Shown piece after piece: positions 24,988-36,551 of a stretch of DNA of 64,000 nt (the stretch's first letter is position 1; each line of letters starts with the position of its first letter). Both the position numbers and the translations under genes were made by a program. Source of the stretch: Theobroma cacao. Its lineage: Eukaryota > Streptophyta > Magnoliopsida > Malvales > Malvaceae. The DNA is taken from the NCBI RefSeq assembly GCF_000208745.1, contig NC_030855.1, positions 20,198,966 to 20,262,965 on the forward strand, in the 5' to 3' direction. The notes under the pieces were generated by a model that was not told the DNA's origin, searched no databases, and saw only the letters and a list, made by a program, of their open reading frames with translations.

Positions 24988-25440
24988 TTCCCAATCCATT
25001 TCCCCTCTTGTTCTAATTTTCCCGCATTTTATTGGGTTTCCACTTAATTTTCTCTCTCTTCCGGCACGATTGGATCTGAGTGCTCTTGTATTTTTTTCCC
25101 CAACCCCACTTAGTCCCTTCAAACCGGAAGAGAAAAAGAGACCCAATTTCCTAACTTTCCAGGGTTTTTTTAAGTTAGAGCTTTTTTGGATCTAGCAGTA
25201 TAGAATTGTGGGAATTTCTTCGGGTTTTTGGGTAATTCGTGATATTTACGTCTCTGGGTTGCTTCCTTTTTTTGGGAGAGGTTTTATATTGCTATTTTTA
25301 TTTGTATTTTTGGAGTTCGGGGTTAGATAAAAAAAAGGGGGAGAAATTTGAATAGCCAATGCCATATTTGGGTAATTGGTATTTGAAAGCTGTATTTTTT
25401 TCGGTGAATTTTTTGGAGAGACCGAAAAATAAGTTGATCA

Positions 25441-27848
25441 ATGTCTTGGGCAGGCCCTGAAGATATCTACCTTTCTACTTCTCTTGCCAGTTATCTTGAC
25501 AGTACGTTCTCTCTTTCTTTCTTTTGTTATTGCTGTTAAATTAATGGTGTTTTTGGATTAATATTTTGCTAAAAAAATCATGTTTTTTTGGCATTGGCTG
25601 TTGAGTTATTTCTTTAGTAAGAGCAATTGTCGCTGTCCTATGTTTACATGCTTATGGGGTGTTGAATTTGTTGTTGTATACTTAAGCTCATGAGTCTTCT
25701 TAATTTAAACGTTTATGGTGGAAGACTCTACAATCAACTTTAGATATTTTTTAGTAGTGTCTTTTAGGATGACCCATGTATTAGTTAATAATCAGCATAT
25801 AGTTAGGGGAAGTTATCAGTTTGAAGTTTGTTTTGATTATGTAAAGTGTTCAGTAGGATTGGAAGATAGATAAGTTTTCAGGGTTTATTATGGAAGAAAA
25901 TTGAAAATTTTTCAATTTTCAAGGGATTGGTCAGTTGCATGATTATTGATAGTCTTTCTGGTCAACACTGTCTAAATTATGATAGGCTGCTGAACTGTAA
26001 TAAATCATGGTCATATTCTTGCTTAACTGTTATATCTTTTCTGGAGCTTTCTGATATTGTTACAAGGTTTTAGTGTGTTAAGTGACATCTCTTTATTTTA
26101 ATCATCACTTTCAGCAAGACATGGATCTTTTGTAGAGGATTTAGATGTGATGTTTGATTCAAACATATGTTTGGAGCACTATTTTTTGTGTTACCAATGG
26201 TTGGCACCTCACTCTACTATACATGATGCAGAAAAACTTTTAGTGCTGCTGCGGGATGGTCGAAAGCTAATGGGAACATTACGTTCTTTTGACCAATTTG
26301 GTACCAATTTCTTCTTCTCACCTAAACTTATTTGACTTCACATGACAACATTTTATTCTGGTCTCTGAAATTTTTTAAATTTGTCTCAGCCAATGCTGTT
26401 CTTGAGGGTGCTTGTGACAGAGTTATTGTTGGCGATCTTTATTGCGACATTCCTTTAGGTCTATATGTAATCCGTGGGGAGAATGTTGTCTTGATTGGTG
26501 AGCTGGTATGACTTAGCTAAGTTATCTTGTTTCGTTGACTTACTTGAGTCTTTGCTTTAGTTTGTTCCATGCTTGTCCTCTTATTTGCATTTGATGTGTT
26601 AGGACTTGGAGAGAGAGGAACTTCCTCCGCATATGACTTGTGTTTCAGCAGCAGAAATTAGAAGGGTAAGTCTTTCAGTCATTTTTTTGTATGCCTTACT
26701 ATGTGTTTCCTTTACCAACAGAATTTCCTTTGAGACACATTTGGCTCTCCTAAAGCTCATCAGCTCTTCTTCTTTTTTTTTTGAGCATCTGCAATTTCTA
26801 TGTGGACATCTATCACTTTTTAAAATGTTGCCATGTAGAAAAACTAGACAGAGTAAACCATTGATAATCTTTGAAGTCAATAAATCCAGATGCTTTGATA
26901 CTTCAAAGTTTTAAGCATTTACATGGATTTTGAACATGAGGATGGTGGAGAAAGGGGTGACATGATGAATGATTTTAGTGGTCATTAATATGGGTCAAAT
27001 GGAGAACATAAGCAGTTTTTTCTTGTGAATTTGTCCATATCTCCTGATGTTTTGTATAGGAAGAATAAATTATGGAAATTTTAACTATTTATAATAGGAA
27101 AACATCTTTTGTGGAAGAAATTATCATCTTCACAGATAATAAAAGCCAGCTGTTTGTGCTTGTAGCCTATATCAATTCTTTGAATGGCATGCTTATTAGT
27201 ACTTGGTTTACTAATTCAATCATAAGAAGTAAAAAAGGTTTAAAAGAAATTGGCTGTGCCAGACCTGTTCCCTCAACCCAGTTTCTTGGGTAGGAATGCA
27301 TGTTTCGTAATGATTGGAGTGAATCACCAATTATGTCAGCTGCATGATTTCATATGCCTAAGATGCAATTATATATATACAGAATCATTTTTTCTAGTCG
27401 GTTCATTTCTCTTCATAATCTGGAAATCAACTGCCTTACCTCTTACAGAGGCTACTTTGTTGAGAATGGTTTGACATATCAGTTAAATGTTTAAACACAA
27501 TTAATTAAAATAAGTTATGCTATTTTGGTAGATAACTATATTTTGTCTGGAATGTAGTTGCACTGTTTTGTTTAAAGATTTATTTTTTTTATTTCTATTT
27601 TTTTTTTTTGCAAAAACTAGTTCATTGCATGCATATATGTTGTGAAGTATTTATGGAACACACTTTTTTTTTTTCTGGAATGATTGGTGGTCTATAGTTT
27701 CCCTGTTAAAAATGCCCTTTTGTTATTGGATTTTGAGTTTCCTTGATAAATAGCATTGCAACTTATGCAGGCACAGAAAGCAGAAAGGGAGGCAAGAGAT
27801 CTGAAAGGTACAATGAGGAAACGAATGGAGTTCCTTGATTTGGACTAA
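25441..27848 (+). CDS. LSM1: LSM1, decapping activator subunit of the Lsm1-7 ring
   Basis: Lsm1 defines the cytoplasmic Lsm1-7 ring, which binds oligoadenylated mRNA 3' ends with PAT1 and promotes DCP1/DCP2 decapping in processing bodies. Exons: 25441-25501, 26232-26300, 26390-26505, 26603-26665, 27771-27848, giving 128 residues, the usual plant length. It starts MSWAGPEDIYLSTSLASYLD. Sm1 runs through KKLLVLLRDGRKLMGTLRSFDQF, and Sm2 is the IRGENVVLIGELD segment. The C-terminal tail (RKRMEFLDLD) is the Lsm1-specific extension. All splice phases close and no lesion is seen. It neighbours a LAZY gene, as LSM1A does in Arabidopsis. Intron 4 is the longest at 1105 nt. Confidence 0.95.
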
Positions 27849-29008
27849 CTTATGTTTCCTGCAACCTGTTTTGCAATCCGCAAGTTTTATGGCGGTTGGT
27901 GTAGGAGATGTGTAGGCTAGAATCAGCTCCATCATCTCTTTGTTTCTCATTTCCCTTTCTGCATTAAATTCTTGTAACATTTGCAAACCATGTATCTGAC
28001 AAAGCTTAGCTGCGATTTACGGGTGGTCTAATTTAGTTTTTTTTTATTTTTTGGCTTTTACTAAATATTCGGAGATTTAACTTGGAACTTGGAAGTCTCC
28101 ATGTTATCTTGAATTCTCATAAATAATTGCTTTGCACTGCAGTAAACACTTGTTTCTTGACATTGATGCCAGAGAGAACTTCCTTTGCGTGTGGATAAAA
28201 TAGAAACAGGGAAGTACAATGGAATTCAAACAGAAGATATATTGTGACAGGTCCACAATAATCAGAGGCTCAAACCCGAATCAGATAGCTGAAAGGCACT
28301 TAATGTTTAAAATGTGTGATAGATCATCAAACAGGGGAACAAAACTAGAGGCTATTGATGAATTGTGTGTTTTCTGACACCCAAGAAAAGAATACAGAGA
28401 TGTAAGTTCTGTATTTAAAGGGAGACAAGGTTCCTGTGAAGAATTGTTGTGGGAGTTTTTGGGCATTTAAAATCAGAGTACTGATGACTGGATAGGAAAT
28501 GCATAATTCTAGCACGTACCCAGGCATGGCCCATGGGCATGGCCTATGGCTCCTAGCCCTTGTTAAACCCATTGCCGTTAGCTTTATTGACAAAAACTGG
28601 GGAGTGGGTACAAATAAACCGACAGTGTTCCTACTTGCTCTATCAAGTAAGACCAATTCTCACTTCTATTACTATTATCATTAACTAAGCATTAATCTAA
28701 AGCACCGCTTAAGGAAATTCAATGATGATTAGCCTTTTTCTAATCTTACATTATACCCAAAAGTCAAATATCCAACGGTCAGGATTAAATCATCATCAGC
28801 TTTGCCAGTTTCCCCCGTACCTTATCATGCTCTCATTCTTACTTGAAATAAATTCTAGTTACACACGGTTTACTGGCCCCTTTTACTTTGGCCTTAGCGT
28901 TTAGCTCTCTCCCACAAGAAGAAGGCTTCCTTTCACTCTGCAAATCAGCAGATCCAACCAAAAGCTCCATCTTTTCTTTCTATCTGACTAATAGAACTCT
29001 GGTTGGAA
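27849..29008. other. Spacer between LSM1 and the seven-TM receptor gene
   Basis: LSM1 3' UTR followed by the promoter and leader of the next gene. Short frames on both strands here (for example 28345-28656 minus) lack domains. No repeat or RNA gene recognised. Confidence 0.5.
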
Positions 29009-32000
29009 ATGCTGAAGCTTCAAAATTCTCTATTCCTTCTATCCCTTTTGTGTTTCTTCTGCGTTTTTATCGGTGACGCTTCAGTTCATGAGTACAATGG
29101 AGAGAAATTCGTCAGTAAAGGCAACGCATTCGTCGTCCATGGCGGCAGCGAAGGCATTTATTCTTCTTTTCCTGACCCCCACAATGTAACTGCCGTCGGT
29201 GGTGACTCTTACATCCGGTAATTTTTACTTTCCCATTTTTTCTTCACAATTGCCATGTTGTATGTAAGTATATATTGGTTTTGGCTTTTAGATCTCTTTA
29301 TTTTCTTGATGGTTTTAGTGGCCTTATGTTGGAAATGTGTGGGATTTGAGAACTGTTAGGATCTGATACTGAATTAGAATTGGTGGCATGACGAAATTGG
29401 CTAGAAACAGTGGTAACAAATTTAAAGTGTATGTATTTTAAGTAAAACGGACTAAAAGATCAAACTTTTTTCTACCCGAAGAGAATAAAATATTAAATTT
29501 TCTCAAAAAACTAAGATTCCTGCTGATTTTCTTTAATTAAGTCAGTGGTCCGGTCAAGTCAAGTTAAACAGAGTACCTACGTATTAGAGCAAATAAGATT
29601 TTCAATGTGGAATTAATTTAGATGTTTGAATACCTGAGAGCATTGAAGATGTTTCTCTGTTTTTTTTTTTTTTTTTTCATTTTGAATGCCTGATCTTGTG
29701 TGGTAATCTTGAACCAGTTTTGAGAAGATTTCATTCCGTAGACCCAAAGAATTTGCTAACTTTAGTTCCCAGTCGATCCAAGCAATTGTTTTTGAGGTGG
29801 AAGATAGAGAGACAATTGGAGGTTCAGCTTATGGGGGTCAAAGAGCTGTTTGTTGCACGGCGGATCTTGCAAAACTGGGTGTTTGTTTGGAAGGGGAAGT
29901 TATTTACCGCCCTTCCACAGAGAATCCTACCTGGCCCAAAGTGTTTGGCATTTCATTTAATGGAGATGAGGAGGTTGCAACATTGCCATCAAAGTCTGTT
30001 CAAATTACTAAAACTGGGATGTATAATTTGTACTTCATTCACTGTGATTTAAATCTTAGAGATTTGACTGTGGAGGGGAAAACTGTATGGAAAAATCCTA
30101 CTGGCTATCTACCTGGTAGAATGGCACCACTGATGAATTTCTATGGGTTCATGTCCCTTGCTTTTGTGATCCTTGGAATCTTTTGGTTCTCACAATATGC
30201 TAGATTTTGGAGGGAGGTTCTTCCTTTGCAAAACTGTATAACATTAGTGATAACACTTGGCATGCTTGAGATGGCTCTTTGGTATTTTGATTATGCTGAA
30301 TTCAATGAGAGTGGAATCAGGCCCGTTGGGATCACCATGTGGGCAGTTACCTTTGGTACTATTAAGCGTACAATTGCACGGATTATTATTTTGATGGTTT
30401 CCATGGGTTACGGTGTTGTGAGACCTACTCTTGGTGGGCTTACATCAAAGGTAATCATGCTTGGTGCAACCTTCTTTCTGGCATCCGAAGTTCTTGAATT
30501 GGTGGAAAATGTTGGTGCAGTGAGTGATCTTTCTGGAAAGGCCAGACTGTTTTTGGTTCTTCCTGTGGCCATCTTAGATGCCTTCTTCATTCTTTGGATC
30601 TTTACTTCTCTGTCTGCAACTTTAAATAAACTTCAGGTATTTTTTTCTTTATCTTTGTCAGTGATGTCAAGTTAATAGCAATATTTGTTTTTTTTCCTTG
30701 CAACTCATTCATGTTTAAGAGTGAATTCTTTAGATCCTCTATGATAAAGATGTCCATCTTCACCCTTTGCAAGTGGATATAAACAAGTGATGATTGATAC
30801 TGACAGCATTTGATCATATGAATAATTAGAATCCTCACAAAAATAGGAGAGGAGATCCTTATAAATTCCTAGATGTTTAGTTAATATGAAGTAAATGGAG
30901 ATTTTTATAAGTTCCTTCACGTTGTAAGTTAACAGCCTCCTGCAACAATATTTATTATAATTAAATGGAAAGAAACATTGAATTTTCTGATTACGAACTT
31001 AAATAAAAAAAGCTATCCCTTGCATATTGTGCCTTCTACTGCTTTAAAATCCAGGTGCATCAATTTGTTTCTAGTAATATAAATAATTGAAGGTGTAATA
31101 AAGAATGTAATAATAGGCATGGTTCCTAGATAATATTTGCTACTTGATCTGTGGTCTAACACCTGCTTATGCATGCATTTCATTGTCTATTGAGTTTTGG
31201 CAAATTCTATGATGCAACTTAACAACAGTAATCACCCATATTTTATTGTTTTTTTAACATTAACAGTGATGACAATTGAACTTTAAGTAAAATATTTTGC
31301 AATTTTTTCTCACTAATGGGTGCAACAGGCTAGAAGGATGGTGGTAAAGCTGGATATATACAGGAAGTTCACAAACGCATTGGCAGTAGCTGTTATTGTG
31401 TCCGTGGGCTGGATATGCTATGAGGTAGTCAAGTCCTTTATCTTGGATGCTTTTTTTTAGCTTCTTTAGCAATAGACTTAAGTTTAGCATGCAATTTACA
31501 AGAAGATAAAGAACACGAAAGCAATTTAATTGTGCAACCTTGCATCTTTACTTTAGGAAGCATGAAATGGATTAATCAGAAACTCCAATGTATAGTGTGA
31601 GCAAAATATAAATTAACATTTTAGAAATGGCATGGTTGTGTAAAACCTCTTGCATCTTTCAACTTTTGTAACTCTGTTTTTTCAGCTTTATTTCAAGTCA
31701 AATGATGTCTACAATGAGCAGTGGCAGAATGCTTGGATCATCACAGCCTTCTGGCAAGTCTTATCTTTCTCTCTGCTATGTGTCATCTGTGTTCTTTGGG
31801 CACCCTCTCAGAATTCAATGCGGTAAAGATCTAGCTTGTTGAACCCTAAGCTTCTCTTTCTGCCATCCCTCTTCTAATTGTTTAAAGCATTTTATGGACA
31901 TTACAAAAAAAATTCATGCTATCAAATTTTTTAAAGTATTTACTAATGTAAGTCAAGGTAATACCCGGAACTTGAGATGACTTTATATGCTTGATTATAA

Positions 32001-32348
32001 TGTGTTGGTCAGTTTTATCCGTGTTACTGAGATTAGAGACTTTTAGCTGTGCTGCATTGTGGCTCAAATAAAGTTCCAGCATTTTTTTAATGGTGGTTTG
32101 GTGCTTGGAGATTTATTTCAATGTCTTTACAACTTCTTGTGCACTCACCATTTGGTTGTTCTGATCTTAATAGGTATGCTTACTCTGATGAAGCAAATGA
32201 AGATTTTGACAAAGATGATACTACTTTGACACTCATAAAACCCTCTCCAACACCTTCAAAAGATTTTAGAAGTGCACCAGAAGCTAGCCCAGTGCAGGGC
32301 GGTAATAGGGCATCAAATGGTGATTTGGAAGAAGACAAGACAGAGTGA
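29009..32348 (+). CDS. Lung seven-transmembrane (GOST family) receptor-like protein
   Basis: Family of Golgi/endosome seven-TM proteins with a lumenal GOLD-like N-terminal domain; in plants they are often listed as candidate GPCRs but more likely act in trafficking. Exons: 29009-29217, 29718-30636, 31329-31424, 31686-31822, 32174-32348, giving 511 residues. The N-terminus (MLKLQNSLFLLSLLCFFCVF) is a signal peptide. A lumenal domain of about 170 residues follows. The first membrane helix lies near 206-226 (NFYGFMSLAFVILGIFWFSQ), and six more run to about residue 450. The conserved ITLVITLGMLEMALWYFDYA and YGVVRPTLGG segments are present. The cytosolic tail is acidic, with a TPS/SPTPS-type stretch. 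A short TTG-led extension upstream is not needed. Equivalent of Arabidopsis At1g72480 by family and position. Confidence 0.92.
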
Positions 32349-34688
32349 CTTAAGCTGTGAATCTGGGATGCTTAGAACTGGGTTCAACGTTCTGATTCAC
32401 TTAATTGGAGGCCTTGTTATTGTTGTAACGATGATCCAACTTTTCTTTGGACCGTAACGATATGAGGGTGGCAATCGTTACAACCAAAAGTCAGCCCTTG
32501 AGCTTTTTCTTTCACTTACCCTTTTCTCACTCTTTTTTTTTTTTTTGCTTTACCCCAAAGGGCATATTGTTTCTTTGTATTTGTTAAGTTAGTCATTAAA
32601 TTGTTCATCAGTTAGTTGTTATCAAGGGAACAGGCAATCCGTGCAATGTCCTCGTTGAGATTAATATAGTTTGACATGTTATTTAATTAGCTTCTTTATT
32701 ATCATTATTAAACAGGTACCATCTAAGATTGGAGAATTTTCCAAAATTCTCTTGGAAAGTTAAGAGTTCATTCATAAAGAAAGGATGTTTATGTACATGC
32801 ACAAGTGGGTCAAAGACTGGAAAGAGCAGTCTTAGCCCCTCTGATCCCATACTGGTGGACAAAAACACCAGTGACCAACCCTGCCCTTCAAACTATTCAC
32901 CTAAGCATTTACATATAGCCCTTAGCCAACACTTCCCACCAGCACAAAAGATTAAAAACCATAGAAGAAGCCAGTAAGACAGGGAAACATAACCAGTGTG
33001 CCTGTTTCCTTCTCTTGCTGCACCAAGCAAAAACTTCTAGAACAACAAAAATCAAACTCCCAGATTTACAAAGACCAAAAGCCCCTTGTTCCCCACCCAA
33101 TCAAAAGTGAATCCTTGGCACCGAAGACCACCACCAGCAAGGCAGACTCTAGGACCACATTAAACCCCTGCACGCACAGATCAAGAATCTTAAGCAGTGA
33201 GAAGCCAGCCAGCTGCGCAGGCCACCTATATCTTCCTGGATGTTATTTATTTTCGAGTTTAGTTAGAGCTTAATCCCTTGTTCTTAAAGTGCATTTTTTA
33301 ACAAGGAGGATGTGATTTATCCTCCAGAAAGAAATGGAGAGGACATCAACGATGTTACATATTTTTTTGATCTTTTTAATTACAAAAAAAAAAATTAATT
33401 TTTTTAAAAAATAAAACATTATGCATTAATCAATAAATCAATTCTCTTTATTAAAAAGGCATTTATTTCTTTATCTGATTGGTAACTGTTCGTTGTTTTC
33501 TAAATTGCACGTGACACTGACCCTCCTTTTTTGTGTTTCTTTTGAGAAATTGTGCAACTTCCTGGAAGAATGTAGCGTCTCTGACCAATACCAGATCCTT
33601 TTGAGAGTCACTAATTTATCCATGAAGGGTAAAGAAGGATGAAAGGTGAGGGAAGTAAGTATCCTTCATTTCAAGTATCTTATGCCACCAGAGCCCTAAT
33701 CATTTTGCATGCTCATCTATTCATCAATTGTAAAGCAGCCTTTTGACCTTTTCCACTGTACTTTTGTTTGGATGATCAAGGAGAGGAATTTATTTGCATG
33801 CCTATAAAGTAGTGCATCGGCAGGACTTGATTTGACCTAACAGCCATCATCTGCTTGAATTTCAAGCGAATCGCCATTCTCGTGGCCAATTATTTTAGCT
33901 AGTGCATACGTCAAATACCGATCCACCACTTTGAAAGAAATCTTCATCGATAACCAATTGTAGCAGTTGGAGTGTGAATCGTAGTCATAAATTCGCCCTA
34001 AATCTCATAAGCAGACACATTAACGTAAACCAAATCTTTTTATATACTATAAAGTTGAATATTAGAAGATAAAAACCAGAGAAGTTGACTTGACAAATGA
34101 CAGGCCAAGTTCCAGGTTCCAGCATCACATTTCAATTTAAGCTTGTCCCCAGTATTTGTCTCCATCCATATATGTAATTGAAGGAAAGATACCGCCAATT
34201 AAGAATGCTTACCTTAAACATCAATGCCTATGATACTTAGTTACTTACCTTTCTGGGAATACGCAAATCAAAGGGGTACGCCAACTTAAAATGTGGCAAA
34301 CAAAAAAAATGCTTCTTCATATCATACCATTAATAATAAAAGCAAACACACATATAAAATTACAAATGCAACAATAACCGTATGAACAAATGGAACAAAA
34401 TCTAGAATGTGGTAACAAAACCAACATGATGCTTACAGTGCAGAAAGCATTCAGGCTCCGGATCCTGGCTACTCTGGAATGCTAACACCTGATGTTCCCA
34501 AACAACTTGTTGCTTTCTCAACGTTAAAAAATAATTCAATCAACCATTATTAAACAGATTGGAGAGCTCAGGTCAGCCCAGATTCACCAGCTCCACATGG
34601 CCCAAATACCCCCACAAAAAATTGAAAGAATGTCTCCTAGTTTCTACCATGGCAAAACTCAACTCAACTCAACTCACCTCCACTCCTT
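32349..34688. other. Spacer between convergent GOST and EXO70 genes
   Basis: 3' flanks of two convergent genes. The stretch 32720-33270 is less AT-rich and has open frames on both strands, but none shows a domain or splice pattern I can defend. The rest is AT-rich. Confidence 0.45.
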
Positions 34689-36551
34689 TCACTGAGATCT
34701 CCTCCTCAAGTGCTGAGACACAGGGTTTCCCTCAAAGAAATCCAACACAGCGGTTTCCAAGTCTTCAACTGAATACTTGATGTAATTCTCTGGGTGCTTT
34801 CCACTCTCTATATGACTCCTAAACCGCCCAAGAAACGACCTGTAAGCAGGGATCAACTTCTCGGATATAGAAATCCTTAGTTCCTCCCTAAGCTGAGCAT
34901 CAGGTATCAACCATGTTGCTTGAGTCCTATGAACCTCCTCAAACATAACATTGAAAGTCTTAAACCTTTCCCTCAATGCACTCTTGGACACCCCAGAAGA
35001 AAAACCCCCACTCACATGCAACCCTTCATCTCTCAGACAATACAAAACCCTCACCCAAGTAGCTCTCTGATAACTCGTGGCGGCCTGCCTAAACTTCCCT
35101 GTCAACTTCCTCAAATAATCATCCCCAATCATTTCCCTCAACTCGGGCGACCCTTTAACCTTCTGAACAATGTAATGAACATTATTCATTATAAACAAAT
35201 GTGCCAAAGATGCATCTCTATAATGCTTAGACTTGCCATCCAAATTGAATTGCAAAATAACAATAATCCAAATCAAATGCAAAGCTAAAGGGGTTTTGCC
35301 TTCCAACTCAGCAAACTCCATATCCGGGGTGGATGGATCACCCGAATACCTCGAACCCGTAGATGGTTTCGACATTATAAGCTCAATCAAAGTCTGTTTA
35401 TAATCAGATATCAAACTGATATAATTCATAACATACCTAGTCAAAGGATGGATCGTCCCACCAGGGACAGGCACTCTCGACGGCTCTCTTAAAACTGCGT
35501 TTTCGAATTCGGACAAAATCCCTCGTGCCGCCTCGGCCAACCTGGACAAAATCTCCGCAGCCTGAACTCGAATCGAATCCGATGACTTCGAATTGAAAAC
35601 CGCCTCAATATCAGGCAATAAATCCATCAAAGCATCGTGTAAGTCAAGAATCTTAAAAAGCTTTTCAGGAGATCTCCTACTTATACTTATAGCTTCCGCG
35701 AAGTTAAATAACTGAATTGCTGGCCCTTTAACCGTTTCCATAAAACACGCGTCATCGATATCCGTTCCAACACACTCAAAGATTTGTTCGCAAAGCTTCT
35801 TCTCGCTCGCAAACAAAATCCTGACGCAAACTTTCGCCGCGCGAATCCAACGCCGAATTTTACTCTCCAAAGCTTCCCATTCAAGCCTTTGGATATCTCC
35901 GATGCTGAGCTTCTCGATTCCGAGTTTCCGAAAACTCGAGTCAACGGCGGTTTTCCTCACGCTCCCGTACACTTGAATACACTCACGCAAGTAACCAGAC
36001 GAGATCATCCTCATCGCAATCGCTTGTAAATCGGAAATCGCTTCGGTCGGCATCAGATCCACTTCTCGGATACTGCTCGTAAATCGGTAACTGGAACTAT
36101 CCGAAGATTCACAGTGCTGAAACTGGAGAAGGTTGTTGCTACTGTTACCGTGGCTGCTTAAGCTGTCGTCTTCTTCGAGCTCGTGAAGAGACGGAGTTGA
36201 TATCGAAGACGACATGGGATCGAAGAGAGAATCGGTTTCCAAAGCGGATGTGTGAGTGATAAGAATATTGCGGAACTCGTCTTCGAGACGAGCCATGGCG
36301 ATCTGGATTGTGGTGTTGACTTTTGACTGGTCATCGGCGGCGTTGTTGGAAGAGGATGAGATTGACGCGTTGGATAAGGACCGTTGGATTTCATCGACGG
36401 CTTGGAGGTAAAGATCGGCTTCCTGACGATCCGTTTCGAAGATCATTCTCTCTCTTGCTTCTTCCGATGCCGTTGAATCCCACCGTAGAATTATTTTCTC
36501 CGCCAATTCGTAGCCGTGACTGTCCTTATTACTACTCTCCGGCGGCTCCAT
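34689..36551 (-). CDS. EXO70D: Exocyst subunit EXO70, D-type
   Basis: EXO70 subunits bind phosphoinositides and tether secretory vesicles to the plasma membrane as part of the exocyst. D-clade members are also implicated in selective autophagy of cytokinin response regulators in Arabidopsis. Single exon, as usual for plant EXO70 genes, 620 residues from ATG 36551. The N-terminus (MEPPESSNKDSHGYELAEKI ... ILRWDS) is of the D/B-like type. The Exo70 domain fills about residues 190-600, with FKTFNVMFEEVHRTQATWLI near the end and a basic tail (QHLRRRSQ). Frame intact. Together with the neighbours it matches Arabidopsis At1g72470 (EXO70D1). The upstream region has a long purine-rich leader-like stretch. 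Confidence 0.9.
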   Translation of the reverse strand: MEPPESSNKDSHGYELAEKIILRWDSTASEEARERMIFETDRQEADLYLQAVDEIQRSLSNASISSSSNNAADDQSKVNTTIQIAMARLEDEFRNILITHTSALETDSLFDPMSSSISTPSLHELEEDDSLSSHGNSSNNLLQFQHCESSDSSSYRFTSSIREVDLMPTEAISDLQAIAMRMISSGYLRECIQVYGSVRKTAVDSSFRKLGIEKLSIGDIQRLEWEALESKIRRWIRAAKVCVRILFASEKKLCEQIFECVGTDIDDACFMETVKGPAIQLFNFAEAISISRRSPEKLFKILDLHDALMDLLPDIEAVFNSKSSDSIRVQAAEILSRLAEAARGILSEFENAVLREPSRVPVPGGTIHPLTRYVMNYISLISDYKQTLIELIMSKPSTGSRYSGDPSTPDMEFAELEGKTPLALHLIWIIVILQFNLDGKSKHYRDASLAHLFIMNNVHYIVQKVKGSPELREMIGDDYLRKLTGKFRQAATSYQRATWVRVLYCLRDEGLHVSGGFSSGVSKSALRERFKTFNVMFEEVHRTQATWLIPDAQLREELRISISEKLIPAYRSFLGRFRSHIESGKHPENYIKYSVEDLETAVLDFFEGNPVSQHLRRRSQ